This document shows, piece after piece, positions 27,217-34,845 of a DNA stretch of 64,000 nt. Position numbers and translations under genes: made by a program. The notes beneath the pieces are model-generated. The model ran no database searches, was not told the DNA's origin, and was given only the letters and a program-made list of their open reading frames with translations. Each line of letters begins with the position of its first letter. Position 1 is the first letter of the stretch. This DNA comes from Actinophytocola algeriensis (GTDB lineage: Bacteria; Actinomycetota; Actinomycetes; Mycobacteriales; Pseudonocardiaceae): positions 805,224-869,223 of the forward strand of contig NZ_JACHJQ010000002.1 in the NCBI RefSeq assembly GCF_014203735.1, written 5' to 3'.

Positions 27217-27737
27217 GGATCGCGCCCGGTAGCCGGCGCCAGCTGGGCTGGTTCGGCTGGGTCTTCACACGGCTGGCAGGACGGAAGACCCGCACCGCAC
27301 CCCCCGCGCTGTTCACCGTCCTCGGCAGGCACCGCAGGCTGTTCCGCCGGTGGCTGGTGTTCGCGTCGGCGCTCATGCCGGGCGGCCGACTCCCCCGCAG
27401 GGACACCGAGTTGGTCATCCTGCGCGTGGCGACACTGAGAGAAAGCGCGTACGAGCTGCGGCAGCACCTCCGGATCGGCCGCGCCGCCGGCCTGACCGCC
27501 GACGAGATCGACCGGGTGCAGGACCTCGGCGGCCGGTGGCAGGGCCGCGACCGGGTGCTGCTCGCGGCCGTCGACCAGCTGGTCCGCGACCGCGACCTGG
27601 ACGACGCGGGCTGGCAGGCACTGCGCGCCGAACTGTCCGAAGTGGAGTGCCTGGAGTTCTGCCTGCTCGTCACCCACTACGACCTGCTCGCCACGGTGCT
27701 CGGCACGCTGCGCATCCCACCGGACGAGCCGCGGTGA
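27213..27737 (+). CDS. Carboxymuconolactone decarboxylase (CMD/AhpD-like) family protein
   Basis: 174 residues starting MRIAPGSRRQLG. PRRDTELVILRVATLRESAYELRQHLRIGRAAGLTADEI is the CMD-family helix pair with the conserved Glu and His. The AhpD CxxC is absent, so a peroxidase role is unlikely; it is closer to the gamma-CMD type. It overlaps both neighbours by 4 nt (ATGA and GTGA), so SDR-CMD-TetR is one translationally coupled operon. Confidence 0.87.
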   Translation: MRIAPGSRRQLGWFGWVFTRLAGRKTRTAPPALFTVLGRHRRLFRRWLVFASALMPGGRLPRRDTELVILRVATLRESAYELRQHLRIGRAAGLTADEIDRVQDLGGRWQGRDRVLLAAVDQLVRDRDLDDAGWQALRAELSEVECLEFCLLVTHYDLLATVLGTLRIPPDEPR

Positions 27738-28363
27738 GCCACACACCACTGCCGCGCGGCCGCCACGGGCTGAGTCGCGACGAGGTCCGCGACTCCCAGC
27801 GTGCCCGGCTGCTGCTCGGGATGGCGGAGTCGGTCGCGGCGAACGGCTACCCGCGCACCACGGTCGCACACGTCCTGAAGCGGGCGCGGGTCTCCCGCGA
27901 GTCCTTCTACCAGCACTTCTCCGACAAGGAGGACTGCTTCCTCGCCGTGCTCGACGAGTCCGCCGAGCTGCTGGCCCGCACGCTCGCCACGGGCGCCGCC
28001 ACCTCGGCCGAACCAGCGCTGCCCCGGCTGGAACACGTGCTCACCACCTACTTCACGACATTGTCCGAGCAGGTGCCGTTCGCGCGGGTGTTCTTCGTCG
28101 AGTCGTACGCGGCGGGGATTCCGGCACAGCGCAAGCGGGTCGAGGTGCAGGAGCGGTTCGTCGACCTGATGGTCGCCGCGTTCGCGGACTCGCCGGAGTG
28201 GCGCGCGCTGCCCGACGCGCGGTTCGCGTGCCGCATCGTGGTCGGCGGGATCAGCTCGCTGGTGTCCTCGGCGTTGATCAAGGGTGAGCCGGAGCGGCTG
28301 CGGGAGGCCGCGCCGCGCGTCGCCGACCTGCTCCGGCACCTCGTCGCGCCCCGCCCGGATTAG
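27734..28363 (+). CDS. TetR-family transcriptional regulator
   Basis: 209 residues from GTG 27734, overlapping the previous stop. LLLGMAESVAANGYPRTTVAHVLKRARVSRESFYQHFSDKEDCFLAVLDE is a clear TetR helix-turn-helix. The C-terminal ligand domain is variable. It is the third gene of its own operon and is the likely binder of the palindrome at 26333-26346. Confidence 0.92.
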   Translation: MSHTPLPRGRHGLSRDEVRDSQRARLLLGMAESVAANGYPRTTVAHVLKRARVSRESFYQHFSDKEDCFLAVLDESAELLARTLATGAATSAEPALPRLEHVLTTYFTTLSEQVPFARVFFVESYAAGIPAQRKRVEVQERFVDLMVAAFADSPEWRALPDARFACRIVVGGISSLVSSALIKGEPERLREAAPRVADLLRHLVAPRPD

Positions 28364-28373
28364 GCCACATCGG

Positions 28374-28400
28374 GTTTAGGACAGGCGGCCACCGGGGTAA
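28374..28400 (+). promoter_or_regulatory. Sigma-B/sigma-F-type promoter
   Basis: GTTTAG (28374-28379), 15-nt spacer, GGGTAA (28395-28400). This matches the GTTT...GGGTA consensus of actinobacterial SigB/SigF stress sigma factors. It stands 54 nt before an RsbW-type anti-sigma factor gene, so feedback control of that sigma factor is likely. Confidence 0.7.
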
Positions 28401-28453
28401 ATACCGAGCATGCACGACCGTCTCGAGTAGTCCAGCGGTGAAGGAGCGTGGCC

Positions 28454-28921
28454 ATGTCGATGCAACCGCGGGACGTCGGAGACAGTGATCCCCACCAACC
28501 CGGGCTCACGTGTGACCTGGCGGCCACGCCGATCCGCCGTATCCGGCAACTCGTCCGCGAGCTGCTCGACGACCACCTCGGCGTCCTGCGCGACGACGCG
28601 GTCCTCGTGGCGGACGAACTGGTCAGCAACGCCATCCAGCACGGTCAGGGCCCGAGGAGCTGCCGGCTGACGTTGATCGACAACGGGCGGGGGCTGCTCG
28701 CCGAGGTCACCGACGCGGGACCGGGCACACCGCACATGCGCACTCCGGACAACAACGGCGGCCGCGGGCTCGTGCTGGTGAACCGACTGGCGAACAGCTG
28801 GGGCGTGCGCTGGTGCCAGGGGCGCAAGACGGTATGGGCCGAGCTGGTCAGCGACGCCACAAAGCACAACGGGCGCGCGCCGCACCTCGCCATCGCGCCG
28901 GAATGGACCGGCCAGGAGTGA
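28454..28921 (+). CDS. RsbW-like anti-sigma factor / ATP-binding kinase
   Basis: 155 residues from ATG 28454, 7 nt after GGAG (GTG 28448 is too close to it). GHKL ATPase motifs: N-box ADELVSNAIQHG, G1 VTDAGPGTPHM, G2 GGRGLVLVNRL. Such proteins bind a sigma factor and phosphorylate the partner STAS protein. The STAS gene follows with a 4-nt overlap, forming a partner-switch pair. No sigma gene lies next to it. Confidence 0.88.
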   Translation: MSMQPRDVGDSDPHQPGLTCDLAATPIRRIRQLVRELLDDHLGVLRDDAVLVADELVSNAIQHGQGPRSCRLTLIDNGRGLLAEVTDAGPGTPHMRTPDNNGGRGLVLVNRLANSWGVRWCQGRKTVWAELVSDATKHNGRAPHLAIAPEWTGQE

Positions 28922-29304
28922 TCCGCCCCGCGAACGACCGGCCGCGAGCCTCGAGACTGAGCGTCGACACCCGTGAGGTCGACGGCGCGGTGGTCGTCGA
29001 GGTCACGGGTGAGGTGGACCTCGACACGGCTCCTCGGCTGCGGGAGGCGATCGCCGTCGCACTGGCCGAGACCGCGGGCGGCCGCTGCGTCCTCGACCTG
29101 ACCACCGTCGGCCACTTGGACTCCGCGGGTCTCACCGCGCTCGTCGACGCCACGCGCGAGGCAGCGGCGCAGCAGGCACGGCTGCGCATCGTCGTGGACG
29201 CCAACCGGCCCGTCATCCGGCCCATCGAGATCACCGGGCTGAACCAGGTGCTGCACCTGTACGAGTCGGTCGACGAGGCGCTGGACGAGTCCGCGACGAG
29301 CTGA
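28918..29304 (+). CDS. STAS-domain anti-anti-sigma factor (RsbV-like)
   Basis: 128 residues from GTG 28918, overlapping the previous stop (ATG 28903 would give 133). It has a STAS fold with EVTGEVDLDTAPRLREAI and the phosphorylation loop TVGHLDSAGLTALV, with Ser69 the likely target of the upstream kinase. In the dephosphorylated state it would sequester the anti-sigma factor and release the stress sigma factor. Confidence 0.88.
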   Translation: MIRPANDRPRASRLSVDTREVDGAVVVEVTGEVDLDTAPRLREAIAVALAETAGGRCVLDLTTVGHLDSAGLTALVDATREAAAQQARLRIVVDANRPVIRPIEITGLNQVLHLYESVDEALDESATS

Positions 29305-29338
29305 CCACCCCGGCCACGACCAGCGCCCGGCCCACCGG

Positions 29339-30199
29339 TCAACCGCAGTGCTCGTAGGGACTCGTGTAGGTCTTCGAGCCGACGGAGCCGCCCCACCGGA
29401 CGCACTTCGCGGCCGCCACGCGGGACACCGGGCCCGCGTAGTAGCCGAAGTTGCCGGAGTCGGTGGCCTTCGCGGCGCCCTTGACCCGCAGGTGTGCCGA
29501 GACCGGGGACGGCTTGCCGAGCGACGTCGACTTCAGCGTCACCACGCAGTTGCGCTTGTTGCCCGCGTTGTACAGCAGGTACACCTTCCCGGCGGTGCCC
29601 AGCGCGTGGGAGTCGATCACCGAGTAGCCGGAGCCGCAGACTTCCCTGGCCGTGTACGGGTTCCCGCCGCCGCCACCGCAGTTGTTCCTGCTCGTGAAGC
29701 TCGTGTGGCCGGGGTAGGGCACGGCGCGGCCGTTCAGCACGACCCTGCGCGCCACCCCGTTCAGGATCTGCTCGTAGTGCAGGTGCGGTCCGCTGACACC
29801 GCCGGTCGCGCCCGCCTTGCCGATCTGCTTGCCCCGCGCCACTTTCTGCCCGACCGAGACCTGCTGGCGCGACAGGTGGGCGTACCGCGTGCGGTAGCCA
29901 CCGCCGTGGTTGATCTCGATCCAGCGCCCGTAGCTGTCCGCGCCCTCGTTGTCCACCCTGGACACGGTGCCCGCCGCGGACGCGAGCACGGGCATCCCGG
30001 TGATGCCGGACTTCTGGAAGTCGACGGAGTTGGGCGGGTTGTGCCCGCTGAACGTCGCGGCGGTCACCGTGGTGCCGCAGGTGAACGGCACCTGAAAGTT
30101 CGGTGCCGCGGCGGCGGCCGGCGCCGCGACCACCACCAGCGCCGCGGCGGGCACGGCCGCCGTGAACAGCCGGACAGCCGTCCGCACTCGCTGTCGCAT
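29339..30199 (-). CDS. Secreted M23-family metallopeptidase
   Basis: 286 residues from ATG 30199 (GGGAGGA 5 nt upstream). The signal peptide is 1-37 (ALVVVAAPAAAAAP). The LytM domain at about 40-155 has HNPPNSVDF (His/Asp metal ligands), GRWIEINHGGGYRTRYAHL and GPHLHYE (HxH). A Cys-containing C-terminal domain of about 110 residues may bind the wall. It likely cuts peptidoglycan cross-bridges. It is convergent with the STAS gene; the 34-nt gap holds a weak GC inverted repeat. Confidence 0.92.
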   Translation of the reverse strand: MRQRVRTAVRLFTAAVPAAALVVVAAPAAAAAPNFQVPFTCGTTVTAATFSGHNPPNSVDFQKSGITGMPVLASAAGTVSRVDNEGADSYGRWIEINHGGGYRTRYAHLSRQQVSVGQKVARGKQIGKAGATGGVSGPHLHYEQILNGVARRVVLNGRAVPYPGHTSFTSRNNCGGGGGNPYTAREVCGSGYSVIDSHALGTAGKVYLLYNAGNKRNCVVTLKSTSLGKPSPVSAHLRVKGAAKATDSGNFGYYAGPVSRVAAAKCVRWGGSVGSKTYTSPYEHCG

Positions 30200-30501
30200 G
30201 TGGATCCTCCCTGCAGGGTCGGGGGTTCGGGCACACTGTGACAACAGGCGGTCACCATGTCACGGGAATGACCCACTCCGCGGGAAGATCACGCCACCCC
30301 GAGTAGCGGCTTCCTCCATTCGGCCCACGCGTGAGCACGACCACGTGGCCAACTGTCCACTCGGCACTCGTTCGACAGAATGATCACGTATTCACCCGAT
30401 AGTGTTGCGTGCTACATCAATGACGGGTAGAAATTTCCCCACCCCACCAAACCCTGCCGATGTCGTCGTATCCGCACTCGTCGCCCCCGAGGGGAGCACC
30501 G

Positions 30502-32625
30502 TTGAGCCTCGCGCGGAAGTTGGCGCTCCTGGTCGCGGTGCCGCTGATCGCCGTCGTGGGCTTCGCCGCGCTGGCGCTGTCGACCAGCGTCGGGCAGGCC
30601 GTGGACAGCGGCAGGCTCGCCGACGAGGTGTCGCTCGGGCGGACCGCGGGAGCGCTGACGCGGGACCTCCACCGGGAGCGGCTCGCGTCGCTCGCGATGC
30701 TGCAGAACCCGCCGACCGACGACCAGCGGGCCGAGTTCCGCCGGCTGGCAGGCGAAACCGACGCGCACGCCGCCGAGTACCGCACGCGGCGCGCCGCGCT
30801 GTCGGTCGTGCCGGACCACTTCGCCGACGTGCTCGGGCGGATCGACACCGCCCTCGCCGACCTGCCGGGACTCCGGGAGCAGGTGCTGTCCGGCGAGCAC
30901 GCCAACCTGTCCGCCATCACCTTCCGGTACCGGATCACCGCGGCCGACCTCGCGACGCTGCGCGAACGGGTGTCGGCCGGCGCGCCCGCCGAGCTGACCG
31001 GTGACCTGCGTGCCGCGGCGCAGCTGTCGCGCATCACCGAGTACATCGGCCTCCAGGAGATCGCGGTGCTGCGCGCCGCCGCCGACCCCTACCTGTCCCC
31101 CGCCATGAACGACGAGGTGCGGGCCGCGCGCGCTGGTGTCGTCGACGCCGCCTACGCGTTCAGCCAGGGCGCGCCCGCCGCGTGGCGCGACTGGTACGAC
31201 CGGGCGCGGGTCGGTGAGGACGCCACGGCGGTCCAGGTGCTGGACGACGGCGTCGCCCGCACCCAGCCCGGCCAGAAGGTCGTGCTCGACGCCGCGGCGT
31301 GGACCGCCGCCATGAACGCGCACCTCGACCGGCTCGGCGCGGTCGAACAGCGGGTGGACGACGCGGTGGTCGCCTCGGTCGAGGCCCACCGGGACGGCCA
31401 GGTCCTGCGCACCCTGATCCAGGCGGCCATCGTCGTCGCCACGCTCGCCGCGGCGGTCGCCCTCGCGATCTGGCTCGGCACCCCCATGATCCGCGGTCTG
31501 CGCGGGCTGCGGAGCGCGGCGCACACCGCGGCCTACGAGAGCCTGCCCATCGCCGTCTTCGCGCTGCGCGGGCGGAACGCGCTCGGGAACGCGACCCCCA
31601 AGGAGTACGCGGACGCGCACGGCGACGCGGTCGCGGTCCGCGGCACGGACGAGATCGCCCAGGTCGGCAAGGCGTTCAACGAGCTGAACCACTCGGCGAT
31701 CCACCTCGCCGCGCAGCAGGCGGCGCTGCGCGACCAGATGGACTCGATGTTCGTCGCGCTGGCCAGGCGCGCGGAGCGGCTGACGTCCGCGCTGATCGCG
31801 CAGGTCGACCTGACCGAACGCGGTGAGCAGGACCCGGACCGGCTCGCGGCGCTGTTCACGCTGGACCACCTCGCGACGCGGATGCGCCGCACCAACAACA
31901 GCCTGTTGATCCTCGGCGGCGAAGGCTCGGCGCGGGTGCGCAAGGAGCCGATGACCTGCCACGACCTGCTCGGCGCCGCGGTCTCGCAGATCGCCCGGTA
32001 CCAGCAGGTCGACCTGCACAGCGAGGTGGACCAGCAGAACCTCGACCGGGTGGTCGCCTCGGAGATGACCGACCACCTCGCGCACCTGTTCGCCGAGCTG
32101 ATCGACAACGCCACCGCGTTCTCGTCGCCGAACTCACGGGTGACGGTCGTCGCGGCACCGGCGGGCGACGGCGTGGTCGTCACCGTGACGGACAAGGGCC
32201 TCGGCTTCGCCCCCGACGCGCTCGCCGCGGCGCGGGCCAGTCTGGCGGACCCGGACCAGAATCCCGGGGCGGTGCGCGCGATGGGCCTGGCGGTCGTCGG
32301 CCGCATCGCCTCCTGGTACGGCATCGACATCGAGATCCGTTCGGAACCGAAGCAGGGCACCGTGGTCAAGGTCGGTCTGCCGCCGAGGGTGTTCACCCGC
32401 CGCGCGGACTTCGACTGGTTCCACGGCCAGGCCAAGGCGACCGCACCGAGCACGATCGCCACCACGCCCGCCAAGCCGGAGCAGGCACCGGCCGCCGGTG
32501 CGGACCAACGGGACTCGGCGAAGATCTCCGGGGTCATGACCGCGTTCGCCAGGGGCATCGGCGCCCACCGCAGTGCGAACGGCAAACCGGACCGGCCGGC
32601 CCCAGATCTCGTGGAGAAGAGTTGA
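30502..32625 (+). CDS. NIT-domain sensor histidine kinase (CvnA-like)
   Basis: About 707 residues from TTG 30502, 5 nt after GGGGAG; an in-frame ATG 30460 has no ribosome-binding site. TM1 is at 5-28. An extracellular all-helical nitrate/nitrite-sensing-type domain (about 35-300) is followed by TM2, a HAMP-like linker, a dimerisation region with FTLDHLATRMRRTNNSLLILGG, and an ATPase domain with N-box HLFAELIDNATAFSSPNS and G1 TDKGLGFAP. Family knowledge: this type starts conservon operons (histidine kinase, roadblock, DUF742, GTPase). Its stop overlaps the roadblock start. Confidence 0.9.
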   Translation: MSLARKLALLVAVPLIAVVGFAALALSTSVGQAVDSGRLADEVSLGRTAGALTRDLHRERLASLAMLQNPPTDDQRAEFRRLAGETDAHAAEYRTRRAALSVVPDHFADVLGRIDTALADLPGLREQVLSGEHANLSAITFRYRITAADLATLRERVSAGAPAELTGDLRAAAQLSRITEYIGLQEIAVLRAAADPYLSPAMNDEVRAARAGVVDAAYAFSQGAPAAWRDWYDRARVGEDATAVQVLDDGVARTQPGQKVVLDAAAWTAAMNAHLDRLGAVEQRVDDAVVASVEAHRDGQVLRTLIQAAIVVATLAAAVALAIWLGTPMIRGLRGLRSAAHTAAYESLPIAVFALRGRNALGNATPKEYADAHGDAVAVRGTDEIAQVGKAFNELNHSAIHLAAQQAALRDQMDSMFVALARRAERLTSALIAQVDLTERGEQDPDRLAALFTLDHLATRMRRTNNSLLILGGEGSARVRKEPMTCHDLLGAAVSQIARYQQVDLHSEVDQQNLDRVVASEMTDHLAHLFAELIDNATAFSSPNSRVTVVAAPAGDGVVVTVTDKGLGFAPDALAAARASLADPDQNPGAVRAMGLAVVGRIASWYGIDIEIRSEPKQGTVVKVGLPPRVFTRRADFDWFHGQAKATAPSTIATTPAKPEQAPAAGADQRDSAKISGVMTAFARGIGAHRSANGKPDRPAPDLVEKS

Positions 32626-33047
32626 CCAGGGAACTGTCCAACATCGACTGGCTGCTGAACGACTTCGCCGACCGGGTCACCGGTGTGACCCACGCGGTCG
32701 GCGTGTCGGCCGACGGCCTGCTTGTCGCGGCGACCCGCTCGCTGGCGGGTGGCGGCGCGGAACAACTCGCGGCGATCGCGTCCGGCCTGGTGAGCCTGCT
32801 GTCCGGGGCGTCACGCATCCTGTCGGCACAACCGGTGGCGAGCAACCTCACGGAGATGAACGGCGCGTTCATGTTCTCCATGGCCGTCAGCGACGGCGCG
32901 TCGCTGCTGGTGGTCGCGGACCACACGTGCGACATCGGCCAGGTGTCCTACGAGATGGCCGAGCTGATCAACAAGGTGGGCCCGGCGCTGACCCCCGCCG
33001 CCCGCAGCCGCAACGTCGCGCGTGCTGCGGAGGGGACGCCGTCGTGA
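32622..33047 (+). CDS. Roadblock/LC7-domain protein (CvnB-like)
   Basis: 141 residues from TTG 32622, which overlaps the kinase stop (TTGA). It opens ELSNIDWLLNDFADRVTGVTHAVGVSADGLLVAAT, the typical roadblock/MglB fold that regulates small GTPases. In canonical conservons a DUF742 protein and a Ras-like GTPase follow; here neither does, so its partner is elsewhere or is replaced by the lipoprotein gene. Confidence 0.92.
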   Translation: MTRELSNIDWLLNDFADRVTGVTHAVGVSADGLLVAATRSLAGGGAEQLAAIASGLVSLLSGASRILSAQPVASNLTEMNGAFMFSMAVSDGASLLVVADHTCDIGQVSYEMAELINKVGPALTPAARSRNVARAAEGTPS

Positions 33048-33109
33048 GCGCGCCTGCGCACGAACCACGGGCACAGTGGCCGGCCGGCGCCGGCGAGGAG
33101 CGGCCATGA
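33044..33109 (+). CDS. Micro-ORF bridging roadblock and lipoprotein genes
   Basis: A 21-codon frame from GTG 33044 to TGA 33109. It overlaps the roadblock stop (GTGA) and the lipoprotein start (ATGA) by 4 nt each. It encodes VSAPAHEPRAQWPAGAGEER plus Pro. It stands exactly where conservon operons carry the DUF742 gene. It may be a remnant of that gene's 5' end or a translation-coupling leader. No family can be assigned. Confidence 0.45.
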   Translation: MSAPAHEPRAQWPAGAGEERP

Positions 33110-34260
33110 AGCGGGCCGTCGCCGCGTGCGCCGCGGTGGCGCTGCTGGCGACCGGGTGCACGGCCGAGGATGGGCCGCCGCCCATCCGCATCGGACTGCT
33201 CACCGCGCTGACCGGCACCCAGCAGGCACCGGGATCCGATATCCGCCAGGGGTTCCTGCTCTACCTGGAGACACACGGCAACACGCTCGGCGGCCGCGAG
33301 GTCGAACTGTTCACCGAGGACGAGGGCGAGAACGCGACGACGTCCGCACCGGCGGCCGAGCGGCTGGTCCAGCGCAGCGAGGTCGACGTGCTGGCCGGCA
33401 CCATCTCCAGCGGCGCGTCCGGGGGCGTCGCCGAGGTCGCGACCCGCGAACGGATCCCGTTCGTCGGCGCCAACGGCCGTCCCAAGATCGACGACACGAC
33501 CTGGGTGTGGCACACCAGCTTCCTCACCGAGGACTTCGGCGCGTCGCTGGGCCGGTACATGGCGGAGGAGATCGACGGCCCGGTGTACGTGATGGGCCAG
33601 GACTTCGTCGGTGCGTACGAAGGTATGCGCGGGTTCCTCCGCGCCTTCCGCGAGTCGGGCGGGGTGCTGGCCAACCCCGGTGGCGAACCCACGCTCACCC
33701 CGATGTCGACCGCTGACTACCGGCCGGTCCTGGACGGCATCGCGGCCACCGGTGCGAAGGCCGTGTACGGGTGGTACGTCGCCAAGCAGGGCGTCGACTT
33801 CCTCAAGCAGTACCCCACGTCCGGCGCGGCGGCGCTCCCGCTGTACGGCAGCGGCGCCACGGAGGGCACCAAGGCCCTGCCCGCGATCGGCGACGCCGCG
33901 ATCGGCGTGCGGTCGGCGTTCCACTACGCGCCGAACCTGGACAACCCGGCGAACCGCGCGTTCGTGTCGGCGTGGGACGCGAAGTACCCGGGCGTCGTGC
34001 CGTCCGGGCTGGCGGTGTCGGCCTACGACGCGGGCGCGGTGCTCGACCGCGCCATCGCCGCCGCGGGCCCCGACGGCGGCCCCGGGGAGATCAACAAGGC
34101 GATCGAGGAGCTCGGCAAGATCGACAGCCCCCGCGGCGAGTGGGAGTTCGGCCCGAAGACCCACACGCCGGTCCAGAAGTGGTACCTGCGGGAGGTCCGC
34201 CGGGACGGCCGGTCGCTGTCGAACGCGGTGATCCAGGATCTCGTGACGCTGGGCAGCTGA
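33106..34260 (+). CDS. ABC-type branched-chain-like substrate-binding lipoprotein
   Basis: 384 residues from ATG 33106 with GAGGAG upstream. The lipoprotein signal ends LLATGC, so it is anchored after Cys at about 17. The mature part has the type I periplasmic-binding fold of the Leu/Ile/Val or urea group (IRIGLLTALTGTQQAPGSDIRQGFLLYLE, VAGTISSGASGG-like loop, VYGWYVAKQGVDFLKQ). No permease or ATPase genes follow. Co-transcription with the NIT kinase suggests a ligand-presenting co-sensor rather than a transporter; that role is inference. Confidence 0.88.
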   Translation: MKRAVAACAAVALLATGCTAEDGPPPIRIGLLTALTGTQQAPGSDIRQGFLLYLETHGNTLGGREVELFTEDEGENATTSAPAAERLVQRSEVDVLAGTISSGASGGVAEVATRERIPFVGANGRPKIDDTTWVWHTSFLTEDFGASLGRYMAEEIDGPVYVMGQDFVGAYEGMRGFLRAFRESGGVLANPGGEPTLTPMSTADYRPVLDGIAATGAKAVYGWYVAKQGVDFLKQYPTSGAAALPLYGSGATEGTKALPAIGDAAIGVRSAFHYAPNLDNPANRAFVSAWDAKYPGVVPSGLAVSAYDAGAVLDRAIAAAGPDGGPGEINKAIEELGKIDSPRGEWEFGPKTHTPVQKWYLREVRRDGRSLSNAVIQDLVTLGS

Positions 34261-34331
34261 GTCGGCGGACAACATCCGTCGGAACAGCACGTCCGGGCAC
34301 AGCCAAAAGATCTTCGGAAAGTTCTCACGGG

Positions 34332-34359
34332 TGTCGATCCCCCGCGTCCGCCGTTCGAC
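34332..34359 (+). promoter_or_regulatory. ECF42-type promoter
   Basis: TGTCGA (34332-34337) and CGAC (34356-34359) are separated by 18 nt, about 50 nt before the DGPF gene. As recalled from published work, ECF42 sigma factors recognise TGTCGA at -35 and CGA/TC at -10. The sigma gene lies second in this operon, so autoregulation is likely. Confidence 0.65.
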
Positions 34360-34410
34360 CCAGGGGTGAGAGGGTCCGGACGGACCCGGACGCGGCAGGG
34401 AGAACGAACC

Positions 34411-34830
34411 ATGAGGTACATGCTGATCTGGCGGGCGACCGACGAGGCCTTCGCACAGATGGGGAACGTCGACTTCGACGAGATGATCGCGACCGTCGGC
34501 AGGTACAACCAGGAGATGATCCGGGCGGGCGTGCTGATCGCCTCCGAGGGGCTGGACTCGGCCGAGGAGGGCGTGGTCGTCGACTACTCGTCCGAGCCGC
34601 CGGTGGTCACCGACGGTCCGTACGGCGAGACCAAGGAGCTGTTCGGCGGGTTCCTCATCCTGAACGTGGCCTCGAAGGAGGAGGCGGTCGAGTGGGCCAA
34701 GCGGTCACCGATCAGCGGCCCCGGGTTCAAGGCCGAGATCCGCCGCGTGACCCACATCGACGAGTTCCCGCAGGACAACGAGTGGATCCGCAAGGAGCGG
34801 GAGTGGCGCGAGGCCACCGGCCAGCTCTGA
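34411..34830 (+). CDS. YCII-related DGPF-domain protein
   Basis: 139 residues from ATG 34411 (AGGGAG upstream). The signature TDGPYGETKELFGGFLILNV is the DGPF motif of the YCII-related family. It is the known genomic partner of ECF42 sigma factors and lies 15 nt before the sigma gene. The biochemical function is not established. Confidence 0.92.
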   Translation: MRYMLIWRATDEAFAQMGNVDFDEMIATVGRYNQEMIRAGVLIASEGLDSAEEGVVVDYSSEPPVVTDGPYGETKELFGGFLILNVASKEEAVEWAKRSPISGPGFKAEIRRVTHIDEFPQDNEWIRKEREWREATGQL

Positions 34831-34845
34831 GCGAGGAGCACGACC

